From assembly GCA_947034885.2 (NCBI GenBank), contig OX344750.2, forward strand, positions 36,566,821-36,630,820: DNA of 64,000 nucleotides, written 5' to 3'. Source of the DNA: Thuidium tamariscinum. Taxonomy: Eukaryota; Streptophyta; Bryopsida; Hypnales; Thuidiaceae. Below are positions 11,681 through 26,600 of this stretch, in pieces. Made by a program: the position numbers and the translations under genes. The number at the start of each line of letters is the position of its first letter. The first letter of the stretch is position 1. The notes beneath the pieces were generated by a model that was given only the letters and a program-made list of their open reading frames with translations, was not told the origin of the DNA and made no database searches.

Positions 11681-14600
11681 GTGATGCATTGATGTGGAAG
11701 TCATTGAGTCAAGAACCTTTGAGCCTCCTGCCAGCTGTAGAATCTATTTCTGAGGTCCTACGAAGGTCCTTCGCAAGTATATCTTCATTGGACGCGCTTC
11801 TATTGACCATGTCAAATTGCCGAAGCCTGTTGTCGTGCACGACAGCAGGGAAAGACCTCTCTGGGAGACTGCTTTGCTGCTCTTGTCGGTTTCAAGTCAA
11901 GACTTATCCACGAGTGCTGGGAGCGTCTAGAAATTGATGTCTCCATCTTTCTCACCCCGGCCTTGAAGGTTGCAAGTGGGAGTGTGGTGTTATGAAGTTA
12001 TGATGACGGTCTCTGATGTTTTCAGGACAGAAGCGATATCATCTTAGTCACTGCTTAGAGTACTGAAATCGTTTAGGGGTATATGATGGAGATTAAATGA
12101 GAAGACGGGTTCATCTGTGGTTTGGATTTCAAAATCTTCTACAGAAATTATCGAGGAATTGCACGCTGCGAAAATCTACAAGAGACGGCGGAAAATTACG
12201 GCCTGGAAGGAAGGCTCTGTAAAAATACATGAAGGCCCCTTAATATGGCAGGAAGGCCCGGGAGACGCATCCAACACGCACGAGGAGGCTGTGCACTAGG
12301 GTGATTCGTTTCATTCTTTTGCTATTGTTGCAATCTTGCAGGGGTTGCTGTTTGAGTTTTTGAGTAGGTGAGAGCTTGTCTCGAAGGACGTGGGGTGGCA
12401 TGTAGTTCACTACTACCAGTAGACAATTTTGCATTAGAGGCATTGGATGCGTTGCAGAGGGAAGAGAAAACTTATGAATTATGTAAAGTTGGGTCTTGAG
12501 ATTTCGGTTCAGATTTGTGCTATACTGGCGTGTACCATGTACAGTACAGTACTTGGTGGGTTGGTGACCATACCTAGGCCTGCTGGGTACGAGCCATTGT
12601 TACACGAACGCTTTAATTCTTCCAACATAGTCTGCAATTCACCTATTGAGTTCAGTTCGTTTTCCAAACCTGTTATCATTGTGACAGTAGGGCTATCTCT
12701 TCGGCTGGCGTATTTTGGTTCAACTTGTGGCTAGGGTCTTGACTCTTGAGGACAAGATTAAGCTAACTGCAAGTGTCTATTCCAAGTAGAATTATTCTTA
12801 TATGGCTTTCTCAGTAATTTGGTACAATACCTTGTATAATTCTCAGTATAATCCTTAGGATATCATTTTTGATTAATTAAAGAGTCAAAAAATCACGTTT
12901 GACAAATTGGATTGATGTTGATTCTGTAACCACAAGTCAGAATTATACTATCTTACTCAAGGTGATTCAAATCCCATCTTTGCCTAGTCGGTTGAATAAA
13001 TAATAGAAGTGGAAAATTGGGGTTTTGCACCAATTTTCAACTTTATAATAATTTCAGCTTTGGATAGGTACAATTTATTTTAAGTTTTGCTAAGGTAGAA
13101 GCACCTAAATGTGACATTTATTTTAGATTGGTAGATCAAGAGGGTAGTTATAGAATAAAATGATGTGCATTTGTTAGGGAATGGTTTAGGAAATGGAAAA
13201 AATTGGTTTTGTATTTTTCCAAGCTTTTATGAATATCATATGAATTTTCAAAAACAACTACATAATTGCTCCTATTATGGATTAAACTAACACCAAAGTG
13301 GGCACAGAAGCACCCAAAAGCAACACAGTCTAATCTTAGATCCCATGAGGGTGATTGGCCACTTCTTAGAAGAGTGACAACTTTTTAAACCCCTACTTGT
13401 CTACTTTAGAATCCCATGTGTCTATTTTTAGATCAATTTTTCAAATTCATTGTAAAGAAAAGAAAATTTGTTTTTTTTAAAATTCACAAGTATTATTGCT
13501 ATTCAATTGGTGATTTATAACAATTTATGACAATATAAATTACAAAATTTAATTATGTCAAGCATTTTGGTGCTTCTACCTTCCTTACCTTAAGCATGTG
13601 TCTCTCACACAAGTTAAAAAACATTTAATGATTGGTTTGAGATGTAAAGACAAGCTTTTTATATAAATAAAGTAGTAGCAAGTAAAACAATCAATGTTGT
13701 GTATGTATGTATGTACATATGTAAATATTTTAGAATTTGTAGGAATTCAACTATTCATAGTAAAATAACTCATTGACAAGTGGAATTAATTGTGTTCAAA
13801 ATATGATTTCAAACCTTATTTAGTTATAGTAAAATTCAAAAATTCAAAAAACTTTAAACTTCGTTAATGTGAAAAATCAAGATAACTTCCATGATTTCTA
13901 AAAATATGTTTGAGAATTCAAGCCTCCAATCAAAAGTAATGGACAAAATTAATTCAAAGAGTAGTTGGAAGGACATTTTCTTTGACACTTTCAAACATCT
14001 TCTCTACATTTTGTCCACGCTTTTTTTTCTAGAGGCTAAAAAACCACAAATTGATTATTGGAGATGAATTTTCACTTCATTATCCAACGTTTCGTAGTCA
14101 AAGTTTTCTATAAAAATTTACTCTAGTACCAAAGTGAGGTTTGAAGTTCTAATTTGAACACAATTCTTACTCTCTCACAATAAGTTGTCAAACTGTCATC
14201 TTCAAATTATCTTGTACAATTTGAGGATTTGATATATCCAACATTTTTTTTTTTGAATGTCAATGAAATTATTGCATATTTTTGGCATCAAAATTTTTTT
14301 GATGGTAGATGATCAAATGATGGATTAGTTTTTGACTCAATAATATATTAAGGTTTTAGCAATTGGTTTAACTTCAAATCCCTAAATTTGGCTTTTGTAG
14401 TCAATAAATTTCCAAAAAGATTTGAATTTATTTTTTTATATTATATTCTATCAAATCTACTACCAACCTACAATAGTACAAAATACATTAATTATTTGAT
14501 ATTGCATTCATTTTCTTGAATTTAAAAATAATTAAATTATTAATTGGTATGTAGAGAACAAAGGGACATGTATATTTTTATGAATTTATTAAAAATTTAG

Positions 14601-15907
14601 GCAAAAAAAATTTGTAGTAGAAGAATATAATATAAAATATTGATACTTCCTCACAATAACTTAATTAACTTGAAATAATATCTATAAATTCTTTTTTTAG
14701 AATGATGACCTTCTACATGCTAATATTACTTTACATTATGTCTTGTTCTTCAAAGACACCATCTCATTTAGCATTTTCAAACCATTGCTTAGTCTCTCCT
14801 TTGCCTTAATTTGAAATTAAAAGAGACAACAAACTACTTTGAAGATAATACACTAATATAAGCTACAAGCTACAATGATTTATTCTCTTTGTTATGTGGC
14901 ACTCGTTCAACAGGAATGTTACATTAGCTTAACCCTCTCTCAATGATGCAACCAAAAGTATTTGATTAGACCACATTTTTGAATATATTGGGTACCTATT
15001 TTGATAATTACTTTTACACTTGTCTTAGCAATGAGCGTGCAACTTTGAACTTCAAATTCTAGCTCTATGTAGAAAAAATTACAATCTATAAGAGATCAAA
15101 GTTTAAATTTTTTTGTGGAATCAAGGCTTGCATAATGAGTTATCCATTTGGAGACCCAAATTGTGGGTTTAATGGTGCATTTGGAGGTAACCATTAGAGC
15201 TATTAATGATTTTTTATCCCTATCTCATATCTACTTCTACCTAACGATTTTAATGAAAGAATGAAAATGAAATCATTTTCTTATGCTATATTTTTTTCTC
15301 CTAGTCTTTCAATTTGATTGTTCATAATAAAAGAATATTATTTCAAAATATATAGTGCAGAAAACCAATTTTAAATTTAGAAGATTCAAAGTCTCATAAA
15401 CCAATTTGCCATGATGCCAAAAATACCATGATAGTTTTCTTCACTTTAAACATATTTATCTTTCAATCTATGCAATCAAAGTTTCAGAAATACCTTCACA
15501 CATTCTCATACTATTGCAAGATTGAATGGCTAAATATGCAAAATAATGTTGCTTTTAAATTTTTCACTAGAAACGGCAATATTGAGCAATTTTGAACTAA
15601 TAAAAAGCCTTGAGACTTTAAGGGTTGATTTCTGTTTGACTCTGATCCTCACGTAGAGTAGTTTGATAGATGCTGTAATGGTTAGAACTCCAAGATTATA
15701 TTACATCTGTAACTGTTGAGATTGAACCAAACACGGATTCCTCACCAACTTATGAAACTAGTTCCTGTAGCAGAAAGAAACCAGCCTAGTGCCACTATCT
15801 ATGCCTCGGCTAGATTTTAATCTGATATCAGGATCGAACTATACAATAGAAAATGTGGGCTTCAAATTAATTAAGCCAGCGCATCATGTCAACGAATTGC
15901 TCTATGA
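11681..15907. other. 3' UTR of the DEK_C gene, then AT-rich intergenic DNA
   Basis: About 11681-12750 is moderately GC-rich and probably includes the 3' UTR; its open frames match nothing. From 12750 the DNA is AT-rich, with poly-A/T tracts, a GTAT microsatellite near 13695-13720 and a MITE at 13091-13582. No coding exons were recognised before the PIFI-like gene. Confidence 0.5.
13091..13582. mobile_element. MITE family T, copy 1
   Basis: Terminal inverted repeats 'aaggtagaagcacc' (from 13092) and 'ggtgcttctacctt' (to 13582) enclose about 490 bp of AT-rich non-coding DNA. A shorter relative with the same termini is at 60868-61090. No transposase frame, so non-autonomous. Confidence 0.55.
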
Positions 15908-18900
15908 CTAATCCAATGGGCAAGATCCATCATCCACATTAGCCAGTGGATCAAAATAGGGTGACTCCGGATCTATGCAACCAGGAACGATGTCGAGATC
16001 GCAACGATCTCCCTGCAAAAACACATCTTTCCACATAAGTTTCACACGAAAACCACTCTAAGAAAATCGTAGAGTAGATTTTGAGAAGCCGTAAACTGAT
16101 TATGGTTATGCATGCCATATCCTTTTACCTCAAGTTTTTTTTCATGATCTCGATTTTAGATTTGACATGTAAAGAGGATTGAAAGACTTCAAATCACTTT
16201 CATGGTTTTAACACAAACAATACACTCCATCCATAAGTGATATTGTTGGGTTTTAATTTCCTGCGTGATCCATGACAAATCTACTTGAAAATTATAGGGT
16301 TACGATTTTACATAAACTTATAACCCTTATCAAAGTTCAGGCTCTTCGCTTAGTTAGTTTTGAGTCAACTCCAAGAACCTCAAGAAAGGCCTTGGGCATT
16401 TAGAAATTCATGAGCTGGCACAAAAAGTTTGTAATTTCCTTCATACAAGTCTCGCAAACATGACTATGAATGTCATTCAAGTAGTCAACGCTGAGGCTGT
16501 CCGTAACCATATATATGAACATGCAAATTCAAAATCTACCAATGAAGGTGATGAAGTTCCACGTACCCCTTGTTGGATTATTCCGGCAGGGAAGTGGCAA
16601 CGATCTTGGATGAAAACAGCTTCTGGGTAGATATGGTTCTCGCAAGCACCATCTTGCGCAAGATCCTTGGGAAGCCTCTGCAGAACGTGTATATAATACT
16701 TGGTCAAGACATCGCTACTTCTGAACCTTGACGCAATTGAATTAAAAAAACGTAAATGTCTAAATCTTTACAAGTACTTCAGTTGTCACAACTTATGCTG
16801 GTACGAATTGTTCACTACCACATTTGAGCCATAATTAATCAAACATTAATAATTCCCGAGAATTGTTTTTTATCGAGATAATGTAAGAGGATACTAAAAC
16901 CGTTAGGAACCTGATTCCGGTCTCCTATGCTAACCCAGATTATCAGCAACTCGTCCATGCAGACACTTTGGTTGGACTTACTAGCATGGTCCAATGTCTA
17001 CGGCGACTGATGAGGTTGTCTCCTGTCACTTATAACGGTCTACAACCTCGCACTTTGAATTTATTTAAGCATATTCATACATTATGTTAAAAACTTGATA
17101 TCAACATATTTGTCTCTCGTAACCAAAGAGATCTCTCTATAACCCTATAAATCTCTAAAGTACCACATTCCTGCAAATGTTGTAAAGCTTAGAAGTGAAG
17201 AAATGGTTTTTGATACCTCAGCTCCGTCGGACTTCGTAACTTATAAAACAACAATCTTAGAACCCAATCAATCTCTCGAGTATACAAGAATGCGTTGCAA
17301 CTACTGTGGTTTACCGTAAATGAACACTCACCTCATTGAAGTAAGATTGAGGCAAACCCTTCAACTTTTGAGGAAGCTCCATCTTCAGTTCGTAAGGGCC
17401 GTCCCAATTGACTCCATCCGTGAAGGAGAACTCCAAGGCCGTTGCTGTTTATCACGAATAGAAAGTGAGTTCCTCTTTCAAATTGGACCGAAACAGGGTT
17501 GATCTCTTGAGGTTAGCTCTCCAAGACAATTACAAGGATTTGTAAGAAAAAATTCTGTCATTGTGCATTCAGTGCGGAGTCAACATTGCATACGGTTACA
17601 CTAGAATTACAGGCTGGATCGGACAACACAACCAGTCCCAACGCTCACCATGAAGAGGCATATTGATCTTGATGGAGTAAAATATGTCGCAAAGGCTTCC
17701 TCGTTCCTTCTTGGACATCACGCGAGGCTCACCTCCACACATAACCGGTTGATTAAATCCTCCTGCGCCCAAATCGTTCCGAATTTGCCTTCAATTCAGG
17801 TTACCAATCGCAAAGAAGAAGGATAATATTGAGACAACAAGGGTTGCAAAGTTGTACCATTGAATGCTATTCCGAAGTCCGCATTGGGTGAGAGCTTGCT
17901 GGCAGCAGCATTGAAGTAGATGGTCAGCAATTGCCCCTGCCACAATATTCCACTCATCAACAAAAACAAGAAATACGCAACAGAAAACATTATGTGCGCC
18001 CTCTACTTTTCATCGATTGCCTCAGGCATGTCAATCTTTTGGAATCTTACAGAAGTAGGAGGTCGGCCTGTTGCAGTTTCCCAATACACCGGGTAATAGC
18101 CCATTTCAAAGTCAGACCAGCTCGGTAGGGTATATCTGTTTAGCCAAGAGAACCAAAAAATCAGAACTCTCGCAACACCTAGGCACTGTGTAGTAGGCTG
18201 TCATCCTTGAAAACCCCTCAGATTGGGCTACATGGTATTTTAGCAGCTTTGAGTAAGTCATACGAAAATTTTCATTTCAATAAGTTTCTCTGCTTTTGAC
18301 CAACACATGTAATGTTCTTCACTGTTTCTGATGATATAAAACTTGGCTCTGTCTGAATTATACCAGGAAAAAATATGATCAATCAAATTGATTATTATGA
18401 AGCCATAGAATTCCAGTCCTCTAGGAGATAAAAGGTCATCTGCAACCAACTAATGCTTCTACCAAGTTTGCCAACTACAATCCAAGACCGGGCAAAGCGC
18501 TCACAAGGACACGTTTGAATTGCCGACTGTGTGAGCAAGTCTGGCCCGAATACAGACAGAAAAGCGGCGATCATCAACGATTAAAGACAGCAGGGGTCCA
18601 ACACAGTGACCTAAAACATAAACAAACAAATAATTGAACATGAAATGCTCAAGCCACTAGGAGTGAGAGTACTTACGGCTTTACACTTGTATCTACAGTG
18701 GTAGTGGCAAAAACCGTTCCTGGACTCCATTTTCCCTTCTTTGCCACAGTAGCCCCCACTTCGGACTTGGCTGCTAATCGCGCTCCATGGAAACGAGACA
18801 CTGCACCACGTCAATGGAAAAATTTGCAAATTCGTCAGAAAGAAATATATTACACCTCAATTCATGTGCACGATCCCTGTTGCATGGTATCCAACATCCT

Positions 18901-19975
18901 GAAAAAGCATCAAAAAAAAAATCAACCAAGAAAGAGGATACTGAATGCCATTAGAAACCTAATCCCATCTCCTACACTGACCCCTACTATCAACTGCTAC
19001 TTATCAATTCATACACCTGGTTGGACAAATTAGCAAGTAGTGTACGCTAATGTCCGTGGCCACTCATCTTGAATGGAAATGGGTTTGTCAATTGTCCCTT
19101 CCATAGTGGTCTACAACCTCCCACTTTGCAATTGCACAAGAAACTTATATACATTGAGAAAAATTTGATCTCCAAAAATTTAGTCATGTATACAAGGATC
19201 TCTCTACTGCACTACACTATCTCCCAAAAATCACACTACCCCTACAAATTGGATAAAATTCATAAAAGCGGTGCAAACAGTACCCTCCACCTCAGCTTGA
19301 ATTTCAACATAACCCACCACCTTCCAACTCCCCACCAGATAATGAATTCTGCAACCCTACCGCTCGTCCTTCATTACAAGTTCCGCAAAGCTCATCTTTC
19401 AATCCTACATTTTAATCATGAATGCTTTCCAATTACGCCAGAAATTGATCACCACCACCGACACCGAATTTCGAACACTTGCGCGATACAATTGTAACGC
19501 AATAGAAACAAGACATTCGAAATTCTGCAACCCTACTACTTAAACTTCATTACAAGGGTCCGCAAGCTTATCTCTCATTTCTCAATTCTGATCACAGGTA
19601 ATTGACAATTCCGCCAGCTAGAAGCTCATACGCATCCAGCAAACCCGCCCTCCATCACCCCAACGACACCAAATTTCAAACACTAATTTGTGTCAGCAAA
19701 CTGTAACCCAATGGAAGCAGCTTGCGTGTCCCTCCTCCTCTGTCACCTCCAGTCCACCATTTCCACCCAAATTTTGCGAGTGACAAGCAACGCAAAAGGC
19801 GAAACCAAACCAGGGTGAGTACGAAAAAAAAATTGGAATTGGTTGCAGCCCACCCACCGAGTGAGTAAGCTGGTGTGTTGAAGTGCGAGTTTGACGACGA
19901 GGAAGGTGTGTTGGGAGAGGATGAGGCGAGGCTCACGGGTCGGACAGTTGAGGTGCTCATTGCCATGGTGGCCAT
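15908..19975 (-). CDS. PIFI-like plastid protein (post-illumination chlorophyll fluorescence increase)
   Basis: Eight exons: 19858-19975, 18677-18800, 18051-18135, 17858-17936, 17649-17762, 17332-17444, 16567-16677 and 15908-16012. Total 849 nt, 282 aa, all phases consistent. Residues 1-50 ([13 protein letters not shown], Ser/Thr-rich, few acids) look like a chloroplast transit peptide. The mature part has [71 protein letters not shown], and a Cys-rich tail ending [12 protein letters not shown] then [15 protein letters not shown] recall this order from Arabidopsis PIFI, described as an accessory factor of NDH-dependent chlororespiration. The name rests on memory and was not searched. Exon 8 resembles the DP..NVDDGSC calcium-loop-like repeats of other proteins. 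An R1 repeat copy lies in the intron between 18136 and 18676. Confidence 0.78.
18190..18425 (-). repeat. Dispersed repeat R1, copy 5, inverted (PIFI intron)
   Basis: The reverse complement aligns with copies 1 and 2: 'ttatatcatcagaaacagtg' against 'ttatatcactagaatcagtg', then a 'tgttggtcaaa' block and 'gacttactcaaagc'. It lies in the intron between exons 2 and 3 of the PIFI-like gene. Confidence 0.5.
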
Positions 19976-22900
19976 GACAGCAATCCTCCTCCGCCTGGAT
20001 TAAGGTTAATTCTTCGTCTTCTTTCTCTTCGATTTCTTCAATCTGCGAGCCAGCAAGAGCTTGCGAAGAGGTGTGATCACACAAGAAGCATCGTCAGCCA
20101 AGCGAGCACAGCGACGAAGGAGAAGATATTTTGATTCTAGACGGTTCTCGTTAGTTTTCGTTTGAAAGAAGAAGAAGCTCCTGGTGCTGGTCACACTGAA
20201 AATTGGAAATCGGCGGTGCAAAGCCACTACAGTTTTTTCACACTAATTTATCACAGTTACACTATTTCCAATGATTTGTGTAGGTTAAAATATTGTTCTT
20301 CACGTATAGATTTCTGAAAAAAATAAAAAAATAAAGTTTTGAGGTGACGCTAATTTTTATCTTTCACAAACAGGACAATTCAATATAATTTAACATCCCT
20401 TTTTCCAATATGAATCCAAATTTTCAAGATTTCATTATCTCAGTGATATATTTGGGAAAAAAATGCTTCTAAAAATAGATGTTGCAATTCTTGAAAAATT
20501 ATTTTTTCAAAAATGATACTAGAATATATAGGAGAGAAAAGGACATAGTAAAAAATATTTTTCATCTTTAATTAATTATTTGTCAAGGAGTGTCAAGACA
20601 CATTGATCACCAAAGTTGGTGTAAACAATTAATAATTTTCATTTTTTTCTTACAGTGAAAAATATTTTTCAATTTCTAATTCAATGCAATGATTATGTTA
20701 TTTACCAGTTTTATAGGGATTTGTCATAACTTAAAATGAACCTGTATAATGAGAAGGAAATGACGAAAAGTGGGCTCTTTTTTTGCCTCATAGTCATAGA
20801 AGGGACAACTCTTTTTCTATCAATTTATATTCTTTGAATGTCTATAGTTTTTGAACAATTGATAACCCCTATTTTAAAATGTTATGGACCAATACAAGAA
20901 GACTTGAATAGATAATCTTCCTTTCTTTGCTCAATGGTCATCATAGCTAAGTTGGCTCAATTTTTTTTTCCTACATTAGAATGATTAATTTGCTAATTTA
21001 AAACACCTCTATTTTGTAATGGTTCTACTAAATCTCTAGCTTAGGGCAATGAAAGATTCTTTTCCTCATTTAATAGTTTTTTTTATTCAAATGGTAGTTT
21101 GGAAAATGAGTGAAAAGAAACCAAGCAAAAAGCTCTAGCCTTTTTAGAAAAGCTAAAATGAATTAAAGACTCAATCATTTGTGATCTTATATTTAACCTT
21201 GAAGATTTGACAAAATGAAACCAAAACTATTAACAATATTGTTTAGAAAAATGCTCAAGACTTTTTACAATTATTATTATTATTATTATTATTATGATCA
21301 TGATTGTTATCATTATATTTTGAATTGTATTATTATATGTATATTTGTAATTGGGACATTTGGTGAGTTGAATGGGTACAATTGTATAAATTTTAGTATG
21401 TATGAAAATTGTATATATAAATGAACACTACTATAGGATTTTTAATAAATGTTAGTATTGATGGAGCATATAGTAGTATATAAAATTAATAAACTTTAAT
21501 ATTTGTTATTTCATAGAATTTTTTTGTTTAGAAGGAATTCTTACCTTTTGTGATGATAGGAGGAGGTTGATTATTTTGTAAATGACTTTTGTTGACTTTT
21601 GTATGTAGGTGAAGTATTGATAGCAATTTGATTGATATTATTTAGTATTTGTTTTCATGTAAATTTACATTATTAGATGTATTGTATTGTGTGAAGGGAG
21701 AAAATGATTGCAAATGTAGACAATGTTGCCATTGAAATGCATGGGATTTTGTCCTATCACAAATTTATCAACAATAATTTCCATATGATAGAAGTAATTG
21801 AAGAAGCTTCACTTTGACTTCTTTGATAACTACATGGATTGCAATAGTATCTTTGTAGTGATCCAAACTTATGAGATGTCATTGTAAGTCAATATGTTAG
21901 TCTTTTTTTTTTAATCTAACCTTACAATTTCAAGACACAAGAGGGTAGAGAGATTAACTACTTTTATATGACATTGTTGTTCGTCCCTACATTAGTCAGT
22001 TGTAAATGAATATATTTGTAATCACTAAATCACTTTTGGCTAATGTGCATACAATATGTTTTGGAATTTTGAGGGACCTTGATGTCATTGTATAGGAAGG
22101 TTGCAATTTAAGTAGTCTCCTACTAAGGGCACATGGTTTGGACAATTCTAGGGATGACATCTTGCTTACCTCAATTGCAAAAACTTATTAGGCTATGAAT
22201 GGTTTCAAACCACAATGCAATTCTTAAGGGAAAAACATCAAGTATTTATGTAAATGTTCATTGAGTCTACATTGAAGCTAGGCAAAATTATATTGGCTTA
22301 AAATCAAACATATACAAAGCTTGGTAAATCCTTGTCGACATATGCTTGTGTGTTATACAATTTTGTGCAATAGTATATGTATTTCCAATGTTTAAATGGT
22401 GTTGTTATAAAAATGATGAATTCAATAGTTAATGAAGATGTAATGTGGGACTAAAAAATTAAAATTTTTGCTTGTATGTTAGTTACAAAAACTGAATTTT
22501 TTTGAAGTTTAAAATATGTTTAAAAAAACTTTAAATCAAGCATAACATTTAGTAGCAATGAGTTGCCCTACCTTCTATCCAACAGGATGATGTGGTATAT
22601 TCCACATCATTTCATCCGGAAGATGAAATGGTGTAGAATATGCTACACCCATCTTTAGCTAAAAGGACATGCATCAATAAGCATATTAACAACAATCAAC
22701 TAAGTCAATGTCATCATTTACATACTTAACTTTAAGATATTGTTAGTACTACATGCGGACATCATTTAAACAAATGACCTTGAATAGTTGGGTGATTGGT
22801 TGCTTTAATGTGTCAGAGGAAATCTTGCAGAAACGAATAAGTTGGAGATTGTTAGTGAGTGATATATAGCTTGATTTAAATTTTAGGCTTTAAATTTCTT

Positions 22901-23626
22901 AAGCATGGAATTGGTTCTCTCTAGAAGAGCATGCAAGAAAAAGAAAGGATGGAGGTCATTATCTGACACATAAATATTGATTGGATGAAGCGCTCTGAAG
23001 AAAGCGAAGGCAACTTCATATGAGGCTATAGAATGTTATGAGAATTATAAACAAAAGCTTGATTTTTGTACACTTTATAATCGAGAATTATTTTTTGGGA
23101 TTGATCAATTGACAATTTGGTGCTAAAAATCAATTTGAAACTTAAGAACTTTTACACCAAGAATATTATGATTGGATCATTTTCTCAAGTGAAAATTTTA
23201 TTCTTGATTTTGATGCAATCAAGATTATGGCAATATAAATATTTTAGAATTAAGTGAATACTAGATATAGGTACAAATCATATAAAGATAAAATATAAAA
23301 CTAAACGACAAATTTGGCTTACTAAATGCAATGTACAATCCTTTATTTTTCTTAATACAAATTTTTATGCTCATTAATGGGAGTTGAACAATGAGTCATT
23401 CATCAATTAAAGTGGTAAAATTTAAGATTTTAATTCAAATTCAACAATATAATTAGATGGCCAACAAAAAATAAATCAAAGAAGAAAATTTTGAATTTAT
23501 AAATGATTATTTCATAATTCATATTTAATTCCAACTCTTATTTTGAAGAATAAAATCTACCATTATTGGAGAAATTTTTCTCAATAATTGTATACATACA
23601 TACATATATAATGTAATTCCTACAAG
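19976..23626. other. PIFI upstream region and AT-rich intergenic DNA
   Basis: About 19976-20260 is GC-richer and should hold the PIFI promoter and 5' UTR. From 20260 on the sequence is strongly AT-rich with no supported exon. It contains an (ATT)n microsatellite at about 21270-21294 and a small imperfect palindrome around 'gatgatgtggtatattccac' near 22586. Confidence 0.45.
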
Positions 23627-26600
23627 TCATTTCTTCTTTTTGGCCTTTTTAGCTTTTTTTGCAACTTTTTTTTCTTTTGCAATTCTAGCCGCTTCTACAA
23701 TCGCAAGCCTTTCATCATCCTAAATATCATTTACAAAAAAACAATGTGCAAAAATCATGTCATTTGAAATTTTGAAATCTATGAAATCATTTATTATAAA
23801 TATTCAATTACTAAATTGGAGTTGGAAGGGTATTTTATAATGATTAGCAAATTAATTACAATGCGTTTGATTTCAGCTTGTCTTGAAGCCTCTATTGCAG
23901 CTTCTTCATCATCAATTTTTTTCTACAATATACAATATAATATTATAAAATGACTTAATGCATTAGAAATATTTGAAATCATTTATACCATTTGCAATAA
24001 TTGACCAAATATTTCATTTGAAAAATTATCAATGATAAAAATATCAAAGAATACTTTTTGATGTGTGCTCATAGTAATTACCAACCTCCATAGCTAAAAC
24101 TTCATCTAATTTTGATTTAATCCATGCTTCCCTTTCTTGTTTTTTCTTTTCTTCTTGCTATAAAATATAAAAAATCATTATAATTATTCCTATAGTAGTT
24201 AATAAGTGTATCTAATCCACTACTTATCTAAGAAATGATTTATTAGTAGTAATTGAAAATGAAAACAAATGATTATAATACACACTTCCATTTTAGTGGC
24301 ATCCAAAGCTCTTTTTAATTCTTCAACTTCTGATCTATCTTTCAATTCTTTTTTCATTCTCTCTCTTGCAATGTTCCCTTCATCTATTACAGCTTTAATC
24401 TAAATTTTGTATACATCTGATTCTTGTTATCAAATTTGTAGTAGCCATAAATAAAATGCACTTATTCACTACAAAATTTATTTCAAGTATACAATATGAT
24501 GATTATATATTATTCGATGAAAGTTGTTCTATTTAACAACCTTTACTTTAATTTTGTGCTGCGAACACATTAAAAGTGGGTCATTGCCAAATTCATTACA
24601 TATTGTTACATCTGCACCCTCCTATCCTTTTCATGTTTGAAAAGTCACAAAAGTATTTATAATTGATTATATGATTGAAAATACCATTTGTGTCTCAATT
24701 CTTTGAGATGATCCCAAAAATCTTCAATTTTTTTATTAGTATTAATTTATAATATAAAGTAAAAAATGTTCAAAAATTGCATCATATTTTCATCCTAGTA
24801 GGTAGTCACATTCTCATTCAATCACTTAATATTCACCTAGAATTAAATGTATCATAGAACTAAACAATTTTTATATTAAACTTTGCTATTCTATTTCAGT
24901 TTTTGGTTGAAAAAGACATATTCCCCCTTTTATAAAGAAGCAACCAACAACTATGTCATCAATTTATACCAAAATATTGTATTGATTAAACAATGCCACA
25001 AATTCATTAAAAAATCACATATTTTTTATCTTTGTGGACAATCATGTCCTCATGCATTTACTTATTCATCTAGAATTAAGATTTCAAAACTTTCTATTGT
25101 AACTAAAGTATTCTAAAAAGACAAATATTCTTTTATTTTCAAAAACATTGTTACAAAATTACAACAACTTGTACAATATTTATCACAAAATCATGTTATG
25201 ATTTCATCAATGTTATATAGATGGTTACTTTTCTATCCATGTACTTTCATCCATCTAAGGTCTTTTTTACATTTTTTACAATATTTTTTTAAAATTTTAG
25301 AGTAAGTACTAAAATATATATATTTTAAATTAATAATATTATTTCACTAGATGGATTCAAAAAATTTGAGGAGTGTTCAAGATTAATGACAAATTCTTTT
25401 TTTTATAATAGTCAATGTTTATTTTTAATTTTATGCATAATTTTTTTAGAAAATGTTGTATACCATTAGTAGAAATGTAACAATGGCATCTTGATTATTA
25501 CTGCAAGCTAAATGTAGTGGAGTATTTTTAAATTCTCCTTGAGCATTAATATTTACTCCCCGATGTACAAGCTCTTCAACAATGTCATCAAATCCTCTAA
25601 TACTCTACATAAATTTTTGTAAAAATTTATGTATAAAATTGCAAGATGATGAATAGTTTTCTATATCAATTAGCAAGCTACATTTTGTGAAATGTCAAAT
25701 CAAGATTTTACAAAAAAAAAGCTTAACATGTTGAAATATACTAGATAGTAAACTATATATATATATATATGTTTCAGTTATTTAATTTCTTCAAATACAT
25801 TTATAATCTAAATAAATTACATCATATATTCATATCTTATGCTTAATTGAATCATGTTTCTTTTTTTTGCTACAAACTTTGAAGGGATTAAAAAATAACC
25901 ATTATCAACATATTTTGCATTGGCATATGGATTTTTGATACGAAAATCACATTCAAATAATATAAGTCAAGTAGATATTACACGTTGCAAGAAGCACACT
26001 TATTTTGTCTCAAATTCACATGAATTTTAATCCACAAATTATGTGACATATTTTCAAAAATAATATAATTCATTGACCAAATTTTTTAGAAAATGTTCAT
26101 TATTTGGTAGTAATTTTATAATGGCCATAATCAATACAATTGCAAAATGTCAAGTATACTAAAGTACTCCAATACGTAATGTATGGTGAAAAATAGTACT
26201 CCATATTAATTTTTGCTTTATAATAATATTGACCCAAATATGAATATAGTTTTTTTTCACCAAATTCAACTCAATATAAAAGACGTCATTCAAAATATTA
26301 AAATGTGGTTTGAAATGCCTTTGCTGAGGAGAATTTATTTTAATAAATTTGAAAAAACTTTTTCAGTAATGGACCTTACTGCCCAATGGAGTGCAGTATC
26401 ACCCAAAAAATTGGATAATTTTACATTGATTCCAACATCCAATAACAATTGTGCTATTTCTTTGTATCCACCTTTAATTGCCTTCATTCTGCATTGTATA
26501 AATTAAAAATGTTATCTTATGAAAACAAGTTTTAATTAAAATTTTAAAATGTCAACTATACAATTAATGATTTTAAATTCAAATGAAATTTTAGAAAACT

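Noticed and set aside
12447-12734. 95-codon frame downstream of the DEK_C gene
   Set aside because: No similarity or splice context; likely 3' flanking DNA.
19069-19497. 142-codon plus-strand frame opposite the PIFI first intron
   Set aside because: Composition follows the intron, no motif, and lies between validated PIFI exons.
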